Shown here one piece after another: positions 21,830 to 32,514 of a stretch of 64,000 bases of DNA; the stretch's first letter is position 1, and each line of letters begins with the position of its first letter. Under the pieces are notes generated by a model. It had not been told where the DNA came from. It made no database searches and saw nothing but the letters and a program-made list of their open reading frames with translations. Position numbers and translations under genes: made by a program. Source of the DNA: an uncultured Pelagibacteraceae bacterium (GTDB lineage: Bacteria > Pseudomonadota > Alphaproteobacteria > Pelagibacterales > Pelagibacteraceae); the NCBI GenBank assembly GCA_902558835.1, contig CACEFK010000001.1, positions 62,001 to 126,000 of the forward strand, given 5' to 3'.

Positions 21830-23374
21830 TTGAAAAATAAATTTTATATTGAATTAATTTATTTAATTTTATTAGGAGTGCTTACTTCCTTAAGTTTGCC
21901 TCCATTTAATTATGTTGTAATAAATTTTTTAACTTTTAGTTTATTCTATATATTTTTAATAAAAAAAATTGAGTTTTATAAAAATAAAAGAATATTTTTT
22001 CTTTATGGTTGGTTATTTGGGTTTGGTTATTTTGTAAGTAATTTATATTGGATCTCAATATCATTAACGTTTGATCAAAATTTTAAGTTTTTAATACCTT
22101 TTACAATAATATTAATACCTGGTTTCTTAGCCTTGTTTTATGCCTTAGTTGCTTATCTATTTGTGGTTTTAAAACCAAATAATAATTTAAGCTCATTTTT
22201 TCTTTTTTCTTTAATATTTGGAGTATTAGAGTTTGTGAGAGGATCAATACTTACTGGTTTCCCTTGGAATTTAATTGCTTATAGTTTCTCTAATCAAATA
22301 GAAATTTTAAACATTATATCAGTCATAGGCACATACAGCTTTAATCTTTTCTGTATTTCATTATTTACAAGCCCATCAATATTCATTTTAAGAGAGAATA
22401 AAAAAGATATTAGTATTTGTGTTGCATTTCTAATTACAACAATGTCATTTTATATACTTGGTTCACAAAATTTAGAAAAATTTAATAATCAACAGGTAAA
22501 AAAACTTGATTATAAACTAAGAATTTTAAGTTCAAATATAGGCATAGATAGATTTTATAATAATATTGATCCAATAACTGCAATAGAAGAGCTAATTGAA
22601 ATCAGTTCTCCTAAAAAAAATCAAAAAATAATTTTTATTTGGCCAGAAGGTATTATTCCAGGTATTTCACAAGACCAACTAAAAGAATACAAATGGTTAT
22701 TTAAAAATAAATTCAACAAAAATCATTTATTAGCAATTGGGATTAATAGCAAAGAAGATGCAAATAAAACTATTAAATATTTTAATTCATTATCTATTTT
22801 TGACTATGACCTTAATGTAATAAATTCATATAACAAAATTAATCTTGTCCCTTTTGGAGAATTTTTACCTTTTGAAAAATTATTAAAAAGTATTGGCTTA
22901 AAAACAATTACTAATGACTACCAATCATATTCAAAAGGTGAAGAAAGAAAAATAATTGATCTGAAATATAATAATTTATCATTGAAATTATTACCTCTTA
23001 TTTGTTATGAGATAATTTATTCAGGTAAAATTTTTACAAACAATAACTTTGATTATATTGTAAATATTTCTGAAGATGGTTGGTTTGGTAAATCAATTGG
23101 CCCAGAGCAACATTTAACTCATAGTATTTTTAGAGCGATAGAAAGTGGTAAATATGTTTTAAGGTCTGCCAATAATGGGACAACAGCAATTATTAATCCA
23201 CTAGGTGTTATTGAGCAAAAAGTTGATATAAATAAATCAGGTTTTATTGATTTAATTGAGTCAAGAAAAATTGAGACAACTCTATTTGCAAAATTTGGAA
23301 ACAAAATTTTTGGATTTATAATTTTATTGTATATTTTTTTGATATTTTCAATTAAGAAACTTAGAAATGAGTAA
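21830..23374 (+). CDS. lnt: Apolipoprotein N-acyltransferase (TTG start)
   Basis: CN-hydrolase domain ([15 protein letters not shown]), multi-TM N-terminus. Confidence 0.93.
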   Translation: MKNKFYIELIYLILLGVLTSLSLPPFNYVVINFLTFSLFYIFLIKKIEFYKNKRIFFLYGWLFGFGYFVSNLYWISISLTFDQNFKFLIPFTIILIPGFLALFYALVAYLFVVLKPNNNLSSFFLFSLIFGVLEFVRGSILTGFPWNLIAYSFSNQIEILNIISVIGTYSFNLFCISLFTSPSIFILRENKKDISICVAFLITTMSFYILGSQNLEKFNNQQVKKLDYKLRILSSNIGIDRFYNNIDPITAIEELIEISSPKKNQKIIFIWPEGIIPGISQDQLKEYKWLFKNKFNKNHLLAIGINSKEDANKTIKYFNSLSIFDYDLNVINSYNKINLVPFGEFLPFEKLLKSIGLKTITNDYQSYSKGEERKIIDLKYNNLSLKLLPLICYEIIYSGKIFTNNNFDYIVNISEDGWFGKSIGPEQHLTHSIFRAIESGKYVLRSANNGTTAIINPLGVIEQKVDINKSGFIDLIESRKIETTLFAKFGNKIFGFIILLYIFLIFSIKKLRNE

Positions 23375-24536
23375 TTTAAAAGATTATCTTTTCACAAGTG
23401 AGTCTGTCTCTGAAGGCCATCCAGACAAAGTATCTGATAGGATTTCAGATATGGTTGTTGATAGTTTTATTTCTGGAGATCCATATTCTAGAGTTGCCTG
23501 CGAAACACTAACTACTACAAATAAAGTTGTTTTAGCTGGTGAAGTAAGGGGACCAGAAATTAAAAAAGATGAATTAATTGAAAAAGTAAGAAATTGTATA
23601 AAAGATATTGGCTATGATCAAGAAGGCTTTACCTGGAAAGAAGCCACAAAAATTGAAAGTCATTTACATTCCCAATCAGCTGATATTGCTATGGGCGTAG
23701 ATTCCTCTGGTAATAAAGATGAAGGAGCTGGAGATCAAGGTATTATGTTTGGATACGCATGTAATGAAACAGATGTTTTAATGCCAGCACCAATTCATTA
23801 TTCTCATAAAATTTTAAGATTGATGGCGGAAGACAGAAAGTCAGGAAAGTTAAAAAATATTGAACCAGATTCAAAAAGTCAGGTAACATTCGAGTATGTT
23901 GATGGAAAACCTTCAAAAGTAAAATCTGTAGTTATCTCTTCACAACATTCACCAGATGTTAATCAATCGCAAGTCAGAGATTTATTAAGACCTTATATGT
24001 TAAAATCTATTCCTGAGAATTTTCTTAACGGCTTCAGTGAGGATGAGTTTTATGTAAATCCAACAGGTAATTTTGTGATTGGTGGTCCTGATGGAGATTG
24101 TGGTCTTACGGGTAGAAAAATTATTGTTGATACATATGGTGGTGCCGCACCTCATGGTGGAGGTGCTTTTTCAGGAAAAGATCCAACTAAAGTTGATAGA
24201 TCAGCAGCTTATGCGGCAAGGTATATTGCTAAAAATGTTGTTGGTTCAAAAATTGCAGAAAAATGTTTAATTCAATTAGCTTATGCAATTGGTGTATCAA
24301 AACCACTTTCTATTTACGTTGATTTATTTGATGGCGACATAGATAAAAATAAATTTGTTGTAGAAAAGATTAAAGAAAATTTTGATTTGAGCCCTAGAGG
24401 CATTAGAGAAATGTTAAATTTAAATAAACCAATATATGAAAAAACTGCTGCCTACGGTCATTTTGGTAGAATACCTGAAGAAAATGGTTCATTTTCATGG
24501 GAAAAAACCGATAAAATTAACATTTTTTCAAAATAG
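23367..24536 (+). CDS. metK: S-adenosylmethionine synthetase
   Basis: [28 protein letters not shown]. Confidence 0.99.
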   Translation: MSNLKDYLFTSESVSEGHPDKVSDRISDMVVDSFISGDPYSRVACETLTTTNKVVLAGEVRGPEIKKDELIEKVRNCIKDIGYDQEGFTWKEATKIESHLHSQSADIAMGVDSSGNKDEGAGDQGIMFGYACNETDVLMPAPIHYSHKILRLMAEDRKSGKLKNIEPDSKSQVTFEYVDGKPSKVKSVVISSQHSPDVNQSQVRDLLRPYMLKSIPENFLNGFSEDEFYVNPTGNFVIGGPDGDCGLTGRKIIVDTYGGAAPHGGGAFSGKDPTKVDRSAAYAARYIAKNVVGSKIAEKCLIQLAYAIGVSKPLSIYVDLFDGDIDKNKFVVEKIKENFDLSPRGIREMLNLNKPIYEKTAAYGHFGRIPEENGSFSWEKTDKINIFSK

Positions 24537-24542
24537 TTTCTG

Positions 24543-24570
24543 TTGAATTAAAAAAAAACTTTACTATATT
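24543..24570 (+). promoter_or_regulatory. Candidate promoter for nusA-infB operon
   Basis: TTGAAT-N16-TATATT. Confidence 0.4.
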
Positions 24571-24593
24571 GCAACTACATTATTGAACTTTAC

Positions 24594-24620
24594 AAAATGG
24601 GCTTTAGCCCATTTTTTTTT
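24594..24620 (+). terminator. Intrinsic terminator/attenuator-like hairpin before nusA
   Basis: AAAATGGGC-TTTA-GCCCATTTTTTTTT perfect stem with U-tract. Confidence 0.75.
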
Positions 24621-24636
24621 GGAGCAAAACAAAATT

Positions 24637-26190
24637 ATGTTAAATAAAAGGGCAGATAAACTAGAATTATTAAGAATTGCTGAAGCCGTAGCTTTAGAAA
24701 AATCAATTGATAAAGAACTTATTATAAGTTCTATGGAAACCGGCATTGCCAAGGCTGCAAAATCAAAATTTGGACAAGAAAATGAAATTAAAGTTTCTAT
24801 CAATAGAGACAATGGAGATATTGAGCTTTTTAGAAAATTGATAATCGCTGAAAATCCTGAAAATGCAAATACAGAGATAAAATTGGAAGATGCAATTAAT
24901 TTAAATGAATTAAACAAGGATAAGTCTGTTGGTGATGAAGTATTACAGCCACTTCCTTCATTTGATTTTGGAAGAATAGCTGCACAAACTGCAAAGCAGG
25001 TAATTAGTTTTAATGTAAGAGAAGCTGAAAGAGAAAGACAATTTAATGATTTTATTGATAAAAAAGATTCAATTTTAAGTGGGATTGTTAAAAGATTAGA
25101 ATTTGGAAACGTAATTGTTGATTTAGGAAGAACCGAAGCAATAATTCAAAAAAATGAGATGATTCCTCGTGAAAATATTAAAGCAGGTGATCGTATAAAA
25201 GCATATTGTTATGATGTTAGAAGAGAACCTAGAGGACAACAAATATTTCTTTCTAGAGCTCATCCTAAATTTATGGAAAAGCTTTTTGTTCAAGAAGTAC
25301 CAGAAATTTATGATGGATTAATAGAAATCAAATCTTCTTCAAGAGACCCTGGAAGTAGAGCTAAAATATGTGTTAAAGCAGTTGATACATCTCTAGATCC
25401 AGTAGGTGCTTGTGTGGGTATGAGAGGCTCAAGAGTTCAAGCTGTTGTAAATGAACTTCAAGGAGAGAAAATTGATATAGTTAATTGGTCAGAAGATCCT
25501 GCTATTTTAGTTTCAAATGCATTATCACCTGCTGAAGTACAAAGAGTTAATGTTGATAGTGAAAGAAAAAAACTTGATGTAATTCTGACGGAAGAAAATT
25601 TAAGTAAAGCAATTGGAAGAAGAGGTCAAAACGTCAGACTTGCAACAAAACTCTTAAATTATGAAATCAATATAATGACAGATGCAGAAGATTCTGAAAG
25701 AAGACAATTAGAATTTAAAGAAAAAACAGAGAACTTTGTAAAAAATTTAGAATTAGATGAAACATTGGGACAGTTACTAGTTGCCGAAGGTTTTTCAACT
25801 ATTGATGATATAAAAGATAGCTCGGCTGAAAATTTAATGAAGATTGAAGGTATAGAAAAAGATACCGCTGAAGCATTGATAGAAAGAGCTAAAGAGTTCC
25901 ACGAAAAAGACCAGGAGGATATTTCTCAGAGAATTAAAGAATTAGGCCTTGAAGATGCCTTGATTAATTTAAAGGGATTAACCCCAGGAATGTTAGTTAC
26001 ACTTGGTGAACAAAAAATTCTGAGTTTAGAAGATTTTGCAGATTTAGCATCTGATGAATTAACTGGCGGTTATGATGTGGTTAAAGGTGAGAGGGTGAAA
26101 ATCCAAGGTTATCTTGAAGATTTTGCTCTATCAAAAGAAGAAGCGGATGAACTAATTATGTCTGCGCGAAATATTGTCTATAAAGATTGA
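24637..26190 (+). CDS. nusA: Transcription termination/antitermination factor NusA
   Basis: S1/KH domains; start MLNKRADKLELLRIAEAVA, not the TTG in the terminator. Confidence 0.95.
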   Translation: MLNKRADKLELLRIAEAVALEKSIDKELIISSMETGIAKAAKSKFGQENEIKVSINRDNGDIELFRKLIIAENPENANTEIKLEDAINLNELNKDKSVGDEVLQPLPSFDFGRIAAQTAKQVISFNVREAERERQFNDFIDKKDSILSGIVKRLEFGNVIVDLGRTEAIIQKNEMIPRENIKAGDRIKAYCYDVRREPRGQQIFLSRAHPKFMEKLFVQEVPEIYDGLIEIKSSSRDPGSRAKICVKAVDTSLDPVGACVGMRGSRVQAVVNELQGEKIDIVNWSEDPAILVSNALSPAEVQRVNVDSERKKLDVILTEENLSKAIGRRGQNVRLATKLLNYEINIMTDAEDSERRQLEFKEKTENFVKNLELDETLGQLLVAEGFSTIDDIKDSSAENLMKIEGIEKDTAEALIERAKEFHEKDQEDISQRIKELGLEDALINLKGLTPGMLVTLGEQKILSLEDFADLASDELTGGYDVVKGERVKIQGYLEDFALSKEEADELIMSARNIVYKD

Positions 26191-26200
26191 GTGATGAGGT

Positions 26201-28420
26201 ATGGAGAAAAAAACAAAATTAACAATTTCAGGCACAGCCAAAAAATCAATCAAAAACATTGAGATTGCTAAAACTCAAGGAAAAAACTCTGTAGTAATTG
26301 AAAAACAAACCGGAAAATTCTCGAGTAGAGGTGGATCATTTAGATCTAGTACGAATAAGCCAAGAACAAGCTCAACGTTCAACCGAGGAGCTCCATTAAA
26401 ACCTTCATTTAATCCTAAATCACCCTCTGTAACAAACGATTTTGAAAAGAGAAAACTAGCAGAGCAAAGGGCTACTAAAAGACTTAAAGGAGACGGTGAA
26501 AACAAAGATAGAAAAACTTTAAAAACAGGAACAAAGAAGAGGGAGTTAAAGTTAACTGTATCAAGAGCACTAAGTGATGAGATTGATGCAAAAGAAAGAA
26601 GTTTAGCATCAGTTAAGAGAGCAAGACAAAAAGAAATTAAAAATGCTACAAAAGATGATTCTCAGGAAAATTTAAAACCGATTAAAAGAGACGTTAATAT
26701 TCCTGAAGCAATCACGGTAAGAGAATTGGCAAACAGAATGGCCGAACAATCAAGTAATGTAATTAAGCATTTATTTGGTATGGGTGTTACTGTGACTATC
26801 AATCAAACATTAGCTGCAGACACTGCAGAGTATTTAGTTAAAGAATTTGGTCACAATCCAATTAGAGAAGAGAAAGCAGAAGAAATAATTCAAAAAATAA
26901 AAGCTTCAAGAACAGAAAATTTAAAAAATCGACCACCAATAGTTACTGTAATGGGTCATGTCGATCATGGTAAAACATCAGTACTAGATGTGCTTAGAAG
27001 TGCGAATGTAGTTTCAGGAGAATTTGGAGGAATAACTCAACATATTGGAGCTTATCAAATTGAAAGCCAAAATAATAAATTAACATTTATAGATACTCCG
27101 GGTCATGCTGCTTTTACAGAGATGAGAGCGAGAGGATCAAAATTAACTGATGTGGTTGTATTAGTAGTCGCTGCAGATGATGGAGTTAAACCTCAAACTG
27201 TTGAATCTATAAAACACGCTAAAGCTGCAAATGTTCCAATAGTTGTGGCGATAAATAAATGTGATCTACCAGAGGCAGATCCGCAAAAGATTAAAAATCA
27301 ATTATTAGAACATGAATTAATTGCTGAAGATTTATCTGGTGATACTTTAATGGTTGAAATTTCTACTAAAACAAAACAAAACTTAGATAAATTAGTAGAG
27401 TCAATAATACTACAAGCAGAGATTTTAGATCTTAAAACGGATTATGAATCTAAAGCTACAGGTATAGTTTTAGAGTCAAAAATTGATGTTGGTAGAGGTC
27501 CAGTTGCAAATATAATTGTAACAACAGGAACACTTAAGAGAGGTGATTTTTTTGTAAGTGGTTTAAAGTGGGGAAAAGTAAGAGCTATTATTAATGATAA
27601 AGGTAAAAATATTAATGAAGCATTACCTTCTACTCCTGTTGAAATTTTAGGAATAAATGGTGCAGCTAAAGCCGGTGACGATTTTATTGTTCTTGATACA
27701 GAAAAAGAAGCTAAGACACTGAGTGAAAATAGAACTCAAGAGAGCAAGGATGGAAAAAATCCACTATCTTTTGCAACTCAAGACTCTGCCTTTTCAGATA
27801 AATCTACTGAAGAATTAAATTTAATAATTAAATCTGATGTACATGGATCATCTGAAGCAATCAAAAATGCAATTAGTCAAATCAAACATGATGAGGTTAA
27901 ACCTAAAATAATTTTAGCAGATATTGGAATGGTAACCGAGACAGATGTTACTCTAGCTAAAGCTTCAAATGCAGTATTAATTGCTTTTAATGTTAAACCA
28001 AGTAAAGAAGCAAAAAAACTTGCTGAAAATGAGAAAATAAAAATATCTTCATATAATATTATTTATGAAGTTTTAGATTATATTAAACAAAGAATGTCAG
28101 GACTATTGTCACCAGATGTCCAGGAAAAAATTACTGGTACAGCACAGATTTTGGAAATATTTAAAGTTTCAGGTGCCGGAAAAGTTGCTGGCTCAAAAGT
28201 AACTGAAGGAGAAATTAATAGCACTTCGGATGTTAGAATTATTAGGGATGGTGCTATTATTTATACTGGAAAAGTTTCATCAATATTTAGAGAAAAAGAC
28301 CAAGTGAAACAAGTAAGCGGTGGTCAAGAGTGTGGAATAACCGTTAAAGATTATATGGATTTTCAAAAAAATGACACAATAGAGGCTTTTAGTGTTACAT
28401 CTACTGAGAGGTCAATTTAA
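26201..28420 (+). CDS. infB: Translation initiation factor IF-2
   Basis: VTVMGHVDHGKTSVLD, basic N-terminal region. Confidence 0.99.
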   Translation: MEKKTKLTISGTAKKSIKNIEIAKTQGKNSVVIEKQTGKFSSRGGSFRSSTNKPRTSSTFNRGAPLKPSFNPKSPSVTNDFEKRKLAEQRATKRLKGDGENKDRKTLKTGTKKRELKLTVSRALSDEIDAKERSLASVKRARQKEIKNATKDDSQENLKPIKRDVNIPEAITVRELANRMAEQSSNVIKHLFGMGVTVTINQTLAADTAEYLVKEFGHNPIREEKAEEIIQKIKASRTENLKNRPPIVTVMGHVDHGKTSVLDVLRSANVVSGEFGGITQHIGAYQIESQNNKLTFIDTPGHAAFTEMRARGSKLTDVVVLVVAADDGVKPQTVESIKHAKAANVPIVVAINKCDLPEADPQKIKNQLLEHELIAEDLSGDTLMVEISTKTKQNLDKLVESIILQAEILDLKTDYESKATGIVLESKIDVGRGPVANIIVTTGTLKRGDFFVSGLKWGKVRAIINDKGKNINEALPSTPVEILGINGAAKAGDDFIVLDTEKEAKTLSENRTQESKDGKNPLSFATQDSAFSDKSTEELNLIIKSDVHGSSEAIKNAISQIKHDEVKPKIILADIGMVTETDVTLAKASNAVLIAFNVKPSKEAKKLAENEKIKISSYNIIYEVLDYIKQRMSGLLSPDVQEKITGTAQILEIFKVSGAGKVAGSKVTEGEINSTSDVRIIRDGAIIYTGKVSSIFREKDQVKQVSGGQECGITVKDYMDFQKNDTIEAFSVTSTERSI

Positions 28421-28788
28421 TGGCGGATAGAATAGGAAAACCAGTTTCACAAAGACAGCTTAGAGTAGGCGAAATGATTAAGCAGTCTTTAAGCATGATT
28501 TTTATAAGAAATGAGGCTAAGGTGCCGAATTTAGAAACGAACACAATAACGGTTACTGAGGTAAGAATGAGTCCAGATTTAAAAATTGCTAAAGCATATG
28601 TTCTTCCATTGGGAGGAAAAGATGCGGAGGAAACAATTAATGTTTTAAAGGAATACTCATTTTTAATTAGAAAAATTTTATCACAAAAAGTGGTTATGAA
28701 ATTTTTACCAAAATTACTTTTTAGAAAAGACGAATCTTTTGAGTATGCGGAAAAAATAGAAAACTTAATAAAACAAACAAATAAATAG
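28420..28788 (+). CDS. rbfA: Ribosome-binding factor A
   Basis: RQLRVGEMIKQSLSMI, KH-like fold, position after infB. Confidence 0.93.
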   Translation: MADRIGKPVSQRQLRVGEMIKQSLSMIFIRNEAKVPNLETNTITVTEVRMSPDLKIAKAYVLPLGGKDAEETINVLKEYSFLIRKILSQKVVMKFLPKLLFRKDESFEYAEKIENLIKQTNK

Positions 28789-28800
28789 GAAGAAAGAGGC

Positions 28801-29049
28801 ATGAACAAAAAGGCACAAGAATTAGCAATGCACGATAAAGATACTGGATCTTCAGAGATACAGATTGCTTTGCTAACAGAGAAAATTGAAACTCTCTCTA
28901 AACATATTAAGCAATTCAAAAAGGATAAACATTCATCTGTTGGATTGTTGAGAGCGGTAAATAGAAGAAAGAAATTGTTAGAATACCTAAAGAAAAATAA
29001 AATGGATTCTTACAAAAATGTACTGTCGAAATTGAATTTAAGAAAATAG
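28801..29049 (+). CDS. rpsO: 30S ribosomal protein S15
   Basis: [47 protein letters not shown]. Confidence 0.98.
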   Translation: MNKKAQELAMHDKDTGSSEIQIALLTEKIETLSKHIKQFKKDKHSSVGLLRAVNRRKKLLEYLKKNKMDSYKNVLSKLNLRK

Positions 29050-29064
29050 AAGTCAAGATAGATA

Positions 29065-29111
29065 GAACGGAATGGAATGGAACGAAACGAACGAAACGAA
29101 ATGGAAATGAA
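29065..29111 (+). repeat. A/G-rich degenerate pentamer repeat leader upstream of pnp
   Basis: gaacggaatggaatggaacgaaacgaacgaaacgaaatggaaatgaa read directly. Confidence 0.8.
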
Positions 29112-31184
29112 ATGTTTAAAGTATACAAGAAGGAAATTGAAGTAGCAGGAAAGAAGATAAGTTTAGAAACAGGTAAAGTAGCAAGACAGGCAGACGGTGC
29201 AATAATCGCAACATGTGGAGAGACAGTCGTACTAGCAACAGTAGTAGGAGCAAAAAAAGTAAATCCTGATATGGATTACTTTCCATTATCTGTAAATTAC
29301 CAAGAAAAATATTATGCAGCTGGAAAAATTCCAGGTGGATATTTCAAAAGAGAAGCAAGACCAACTGAGAGTGAAACATTAATCTCTAGATTAATTGACA
29401 GACCAATCAGACCTTTGTTTCCAGATGAATTTAAAAATGAAGTACAGTTGTTACCAACTGTAATTTCATATGATAAAGAAAATGAACCAGATATTTTATC
29501 AATCACTGCATCTTCAGCAGCTTTAGCTATATCAGGAATGCCATTTATGGGTCCTGTAGGTGCTTCAAGAGTTGGCTTTGTAGATGGAAAATATGTTTTA
29601 AACCCATCTAAAGCAGAATTAGAAAAATCAAAATTAGATTTAGTTGTAGCAGGTACAAAAGATGCTGTACTTATGGTTGAGTCTGAAGCAAGTGGTTTAA
29701 CAGAAGAAGAAATGTTAAATGCAGTTAAATTTGGTCATGAGGGATTTGTTCCAGTGATTGAAATGATCGAGGAACTTGCAAAAGAATGCAGGAAACCTGA
29801 GTGGACTGTTGAAAAGAAAGATCTATCAGAAGTTAAGAAAAAACTTGAAGAAAATTTTACAGAAGATCTTACGAAAGCTTTTGCAACTAGAGATAAACAA
29901 GATAGATCAAATCAAATTTCAGAGATTACTGATAAAGCCAAAAAGCTTTATGAGGAAGATGAAAATTACACTGATCTAGATGTCAACAGTCAGTTAAAAA
30001 ATCTTGAAAAATCAATTGTTAGAACTGATATTCTAAAAAACAAAAATAGAATTGATGGTAGAGGCTTATCAGATGTAAGGCCTATAGAATGTGAAGTTGG
30101 TGTTCTACCAAGAGCACATGGTTCTGCATTATTCACTAGAGGTGAAACCCAAGCAATTGTTGTAGCAACTTTAGGAACATCTGATGACGAGCAAAGAATT
30201 GAAAGTTTAGATGGATTACAAAGAGAGCGATTTATGCTTCACTATAATTTTCCACCTTTTTCAGTTGGAGAAACTGGAAGAATTGGAACAGGTAGAAGAG
30301 AAATTGGTCATGGTAAATTAGCTTGGAGAGCAATTAACTCTTCATTACCAACCAAAGAAGCATTTCCGTATACTTTTAGAGTAGTTTCAGAGATTACAGA
30401 GTCTAATGGTTCTTCTTCAATGGCTACTGTTTGCGGAACTTCTTTAGCATTAATGGATGCTGGAGTACCAATAAAAGAGCCAGTTGCTGGTATTGCAATG
30501 GGATTAATTAAAGAAGGTGATGATTTCAGTGTTCTATCAGATATTTTAGGTGACGAAGATCATCTTGGTGACATGGACTTTAAAGTTGCTGGAACTAAGG
30601 ATGGAATTACTTCTCTCCAAATGGATATCAAAATCACAGGTATTACATTTGAAATTATGGAGCAGGCATTAAGTCAAGCTAAAGACGGAAGAGTTCATAT
30701 CTTGGGAGAAATGAATAAAGCATTATCAGCTTCAAGATCTGATGTTGGAAAACACACTCCAAAAATGGAACAAGTCAATGTAGATAAAAAAGACATTGCT
30801 GCCGTAATTGGAAAAGGTGGTGCAACAATCAGAGAGATAGTTGAAAAATCAGGTGCGAAAGTAGATGTAAATGACGAAGGTGTGGTAACAGTTGCTGCTC
30901 CAGATGAAGAGTCTAGAAACATCGCAATGCAAATGATTAAAGACATCACTGCAAAAGCTGAATTAAACAAAATTTATTCAGGTAAAGTAATGAAGATCAT
31001 GGAGTTTGGTGCATTTGTTAATTTTTTAGGAAAACAAGATGGACTTGTTCATATCTCAGAACTTGCCGATAAAAGAGTAGCTAAAGTAACTGATGTTGTA
31101 AAAGAAGGCGACGAGGTAAAAGTTAAAGTGATTGGTTTCGATAGGGGTAAAGTTAAACTTTCTATGAAACAAGCTGCTGAATAA
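29112..31184 (+). CDS. pnp: Polyribonucleotide nucleotidyltransferase
   Basis: RNase PH domains, KH ([14 protein letters not shown]) and S1 domain. Confidence 0.98.
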   Translation: MFKVYKKEIEVAGKKISLETGKVARQADGAIIATCGETVVLATVVGAKKVNPDMDYFPLSVNYQEKYYAAGKIPGGYFKREARPTESETLISRLIDRPIRPLFPDEFKNEVQLLPTVISYDKENEPDILSITASSAALAISGMPFMGPVGASRVGFVDGKYVLNPSKAELEKSKLDLVVAGTKDAVLMVESEASGLTEEEMLNAVKFGHEGFVPVIEMIEELAKECRKPEWTVEKKDLSEVKKKLEENFTEDLTKAFATRDKQDRSNQISEITDKAKKLYEEDENYTDLDVNSQLKNLEKSIVRTDILKNKNRIDGRGLSDVRPIECEVGVLPRAHGSALFTRGETQAIVVATLGTSDDEQRIESLDGLQRERFMLHYNFPPFSVGETGRIGTGRREIGHGKLAWRAINSSLPTKEAFPYTFRVVSEITESNGSSSMATVCGTSLALMDAGVPIKEPVAGIAMGLIKEGDDFSVLSDILGDEDHLGDMDFKVAGTKDGITSLQMDIKITGITFEIMEQALSQAKDGRVHILGEMNKALSASRSDVGKHTPKMEQVNVDKKDIAAVIGKGGATIREIVEKSGAKVDVNDEGVVTVAAPDEESRNIAMQMIKDITAKAELNKIYSGKVMKIMEFGAFVNFLGKQDGLVHISELADKRVAKVTDVVKEGDEVKVKVIGFDRGKVKLSMKQAAE

Positions 31185-31258
31185 TAAGTTTATATGTTTG
31201 GGGCACCCATTTAAAGAATGCCCCACTCAAAATAAATAAATTAAGATTAATTTACTAA

Positions 31259-31648
31259 TTATTTAACTAATTTAATTATATCCGAAATAATCTTTTTGCT
31301 GTCAGGGACATAATTTTTAGAAGGACCAGAAAAGTGTTCTTGTCGTTGTAAAAAAAATAATAATGCTCTTAAATGTTGTAATGAATTTTTATGTTTCTTT
31401 TCATCAAAATATTCATCATAAATTTTATGATACTTATCAAATAATTCTTCATCTTCGTATGCATTGTAAGTTAAAGCGAACTGACTAATATGCAATTCAT
31501 GACAGTTATCTAAATTTGGTATCTCTTCTAAAGTTAATTTTTCATTAGGTATTTGAAAATCTTGAAAATCAATTAATTGAATTAATTTAAAAGCGTCTCC
31601 TTCATTTATTTCTTTTATAAATAATTTCCATATTCCTAACTGATCCAT
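31259..31648 (-). CDS. Conserved-looking hypothetical protein, acidic, 129 aa
   Basis: Intact ORF between pnp and fabI with no recognised family. Confidence 0.6.
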   Translation of the reverse strand: MDQLGIWKLFIKEINEGDAFKLIQLIDFQDFQIPNEKLTLEEIPNLDNCHELHISQFALTYNAYEDEELFDKYHKIYDEYFDEKKHKNSLQHLRALLFFLQRQEHFSGPSKNYVPDSKKIISDIIKLVK

Positions 31649-31725
31649 AAAAATATTATATCACAGTCATTATTGAGCAGAAATTGTTCTATTAATTGTT
31701 GGGAATACTCTTTCTTATTATTTAT

Positions 31726-32511
31726 CTAGGTAATGTTTTTAGGGTCTGGCATTCCAACCTTGTTATATCCAGCATCTACGTAGTGAATTTCACCAGTAAC
31801 TCCGTTTGCAAGGTCACTTAGTAGATATAATGCTGAATTTCCAACATCATGGATATCTACATTTCTCTTAAGAAAAGAATGGTCTTCATTCCATTTATAT
31901 AGGAATTTTGCGTCTCCTATTGCAGAGGCAGCCAATGTCTTGATAGGTCCTGCACTTATAGCATTTACTCTCATGCCTTTAGCACCCAAATCTCTAGCTA
32001 AATATTTAACACTGGCCTCTAAAGCTGATTTACAAACACCCATTACGTTATAATTTGGAATTGCTTTCGTAGACTCATAAGTTAAAGTTAATAAGCTTCC
32101 ACCTTGTTTCATTACCTTTGAAGCTTCTTTTGCTACTTCAGTAAATGAAAAGCATGAAATTAACATACTTCTTAAAAAGTTTTCTCTAGTCGTATTTAAA
32201 TATTCACCTGATAACTCTGATTTATCAGAGAAAGCAACTGCATGAACTACAAAATCAATTTCACCCCATTGGGATTTAATATCTTCAAATAGTTTTACAA
32301 CTTCTTCTTTTTTTTCAACATCACAACTAAATGTAACATTTGAATTTAATTTTTCTGCTAAAGGAACTACTCTTTTTTTTAAAGCATCACCTAAATAAGT
32401 AAATGCTAGTTCCGCTCCAGCTTCAGCAAGTTTTTGAGAAATTCCCCAAGCAATAGATCTTTCATTGGCAACACCCATGATCAAACCTTTTTTACCTTTC
32501 ATCAAACTCAT
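31726..32511 (-). CDS. fabI: Enoyl-ACP reductase
   Basis: GKKGLIMGVANERSIAWGI, SDR fold. Confidence 0.96.
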   Translation of the reverse strand: MSLMKGKKGLIMGVANERSIAWGISQKLAEAGAELAFTYLGDALKKRVVPLAEKLNSNVTFSCDVEKKEEVVKLFEDIKSQWGEIDFVVHAVAFSDKSELSGEYLNTTRENFLRSMLISCFSFTEVAKEASKVMKQGGSLLTLTYESTKAIPNYNVMGVCKSALEASVKYLARDLGAKGMRVNAISAGPIKTLAASAIGDAKFLYKWNEDHSFLKRNVDIHDVGNSALYLLSDLANGVTGEIHYVDAGYNKVGMPDPKNIT

Positions 32512-32514
32512 AAA

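Noticed and set aside
23340-23370. SAM riboswitch before metK
   Set aside because: metK overlaps the lnt end; no leader long enough for a riboswitch.
24079-24270. Alternative-frame ORF inside metK
   Set aside because: Fully inside a well-supported MetK CDS; low-complexity translation. The same applies to other short antisense or alternate-frame ORFs in the track.
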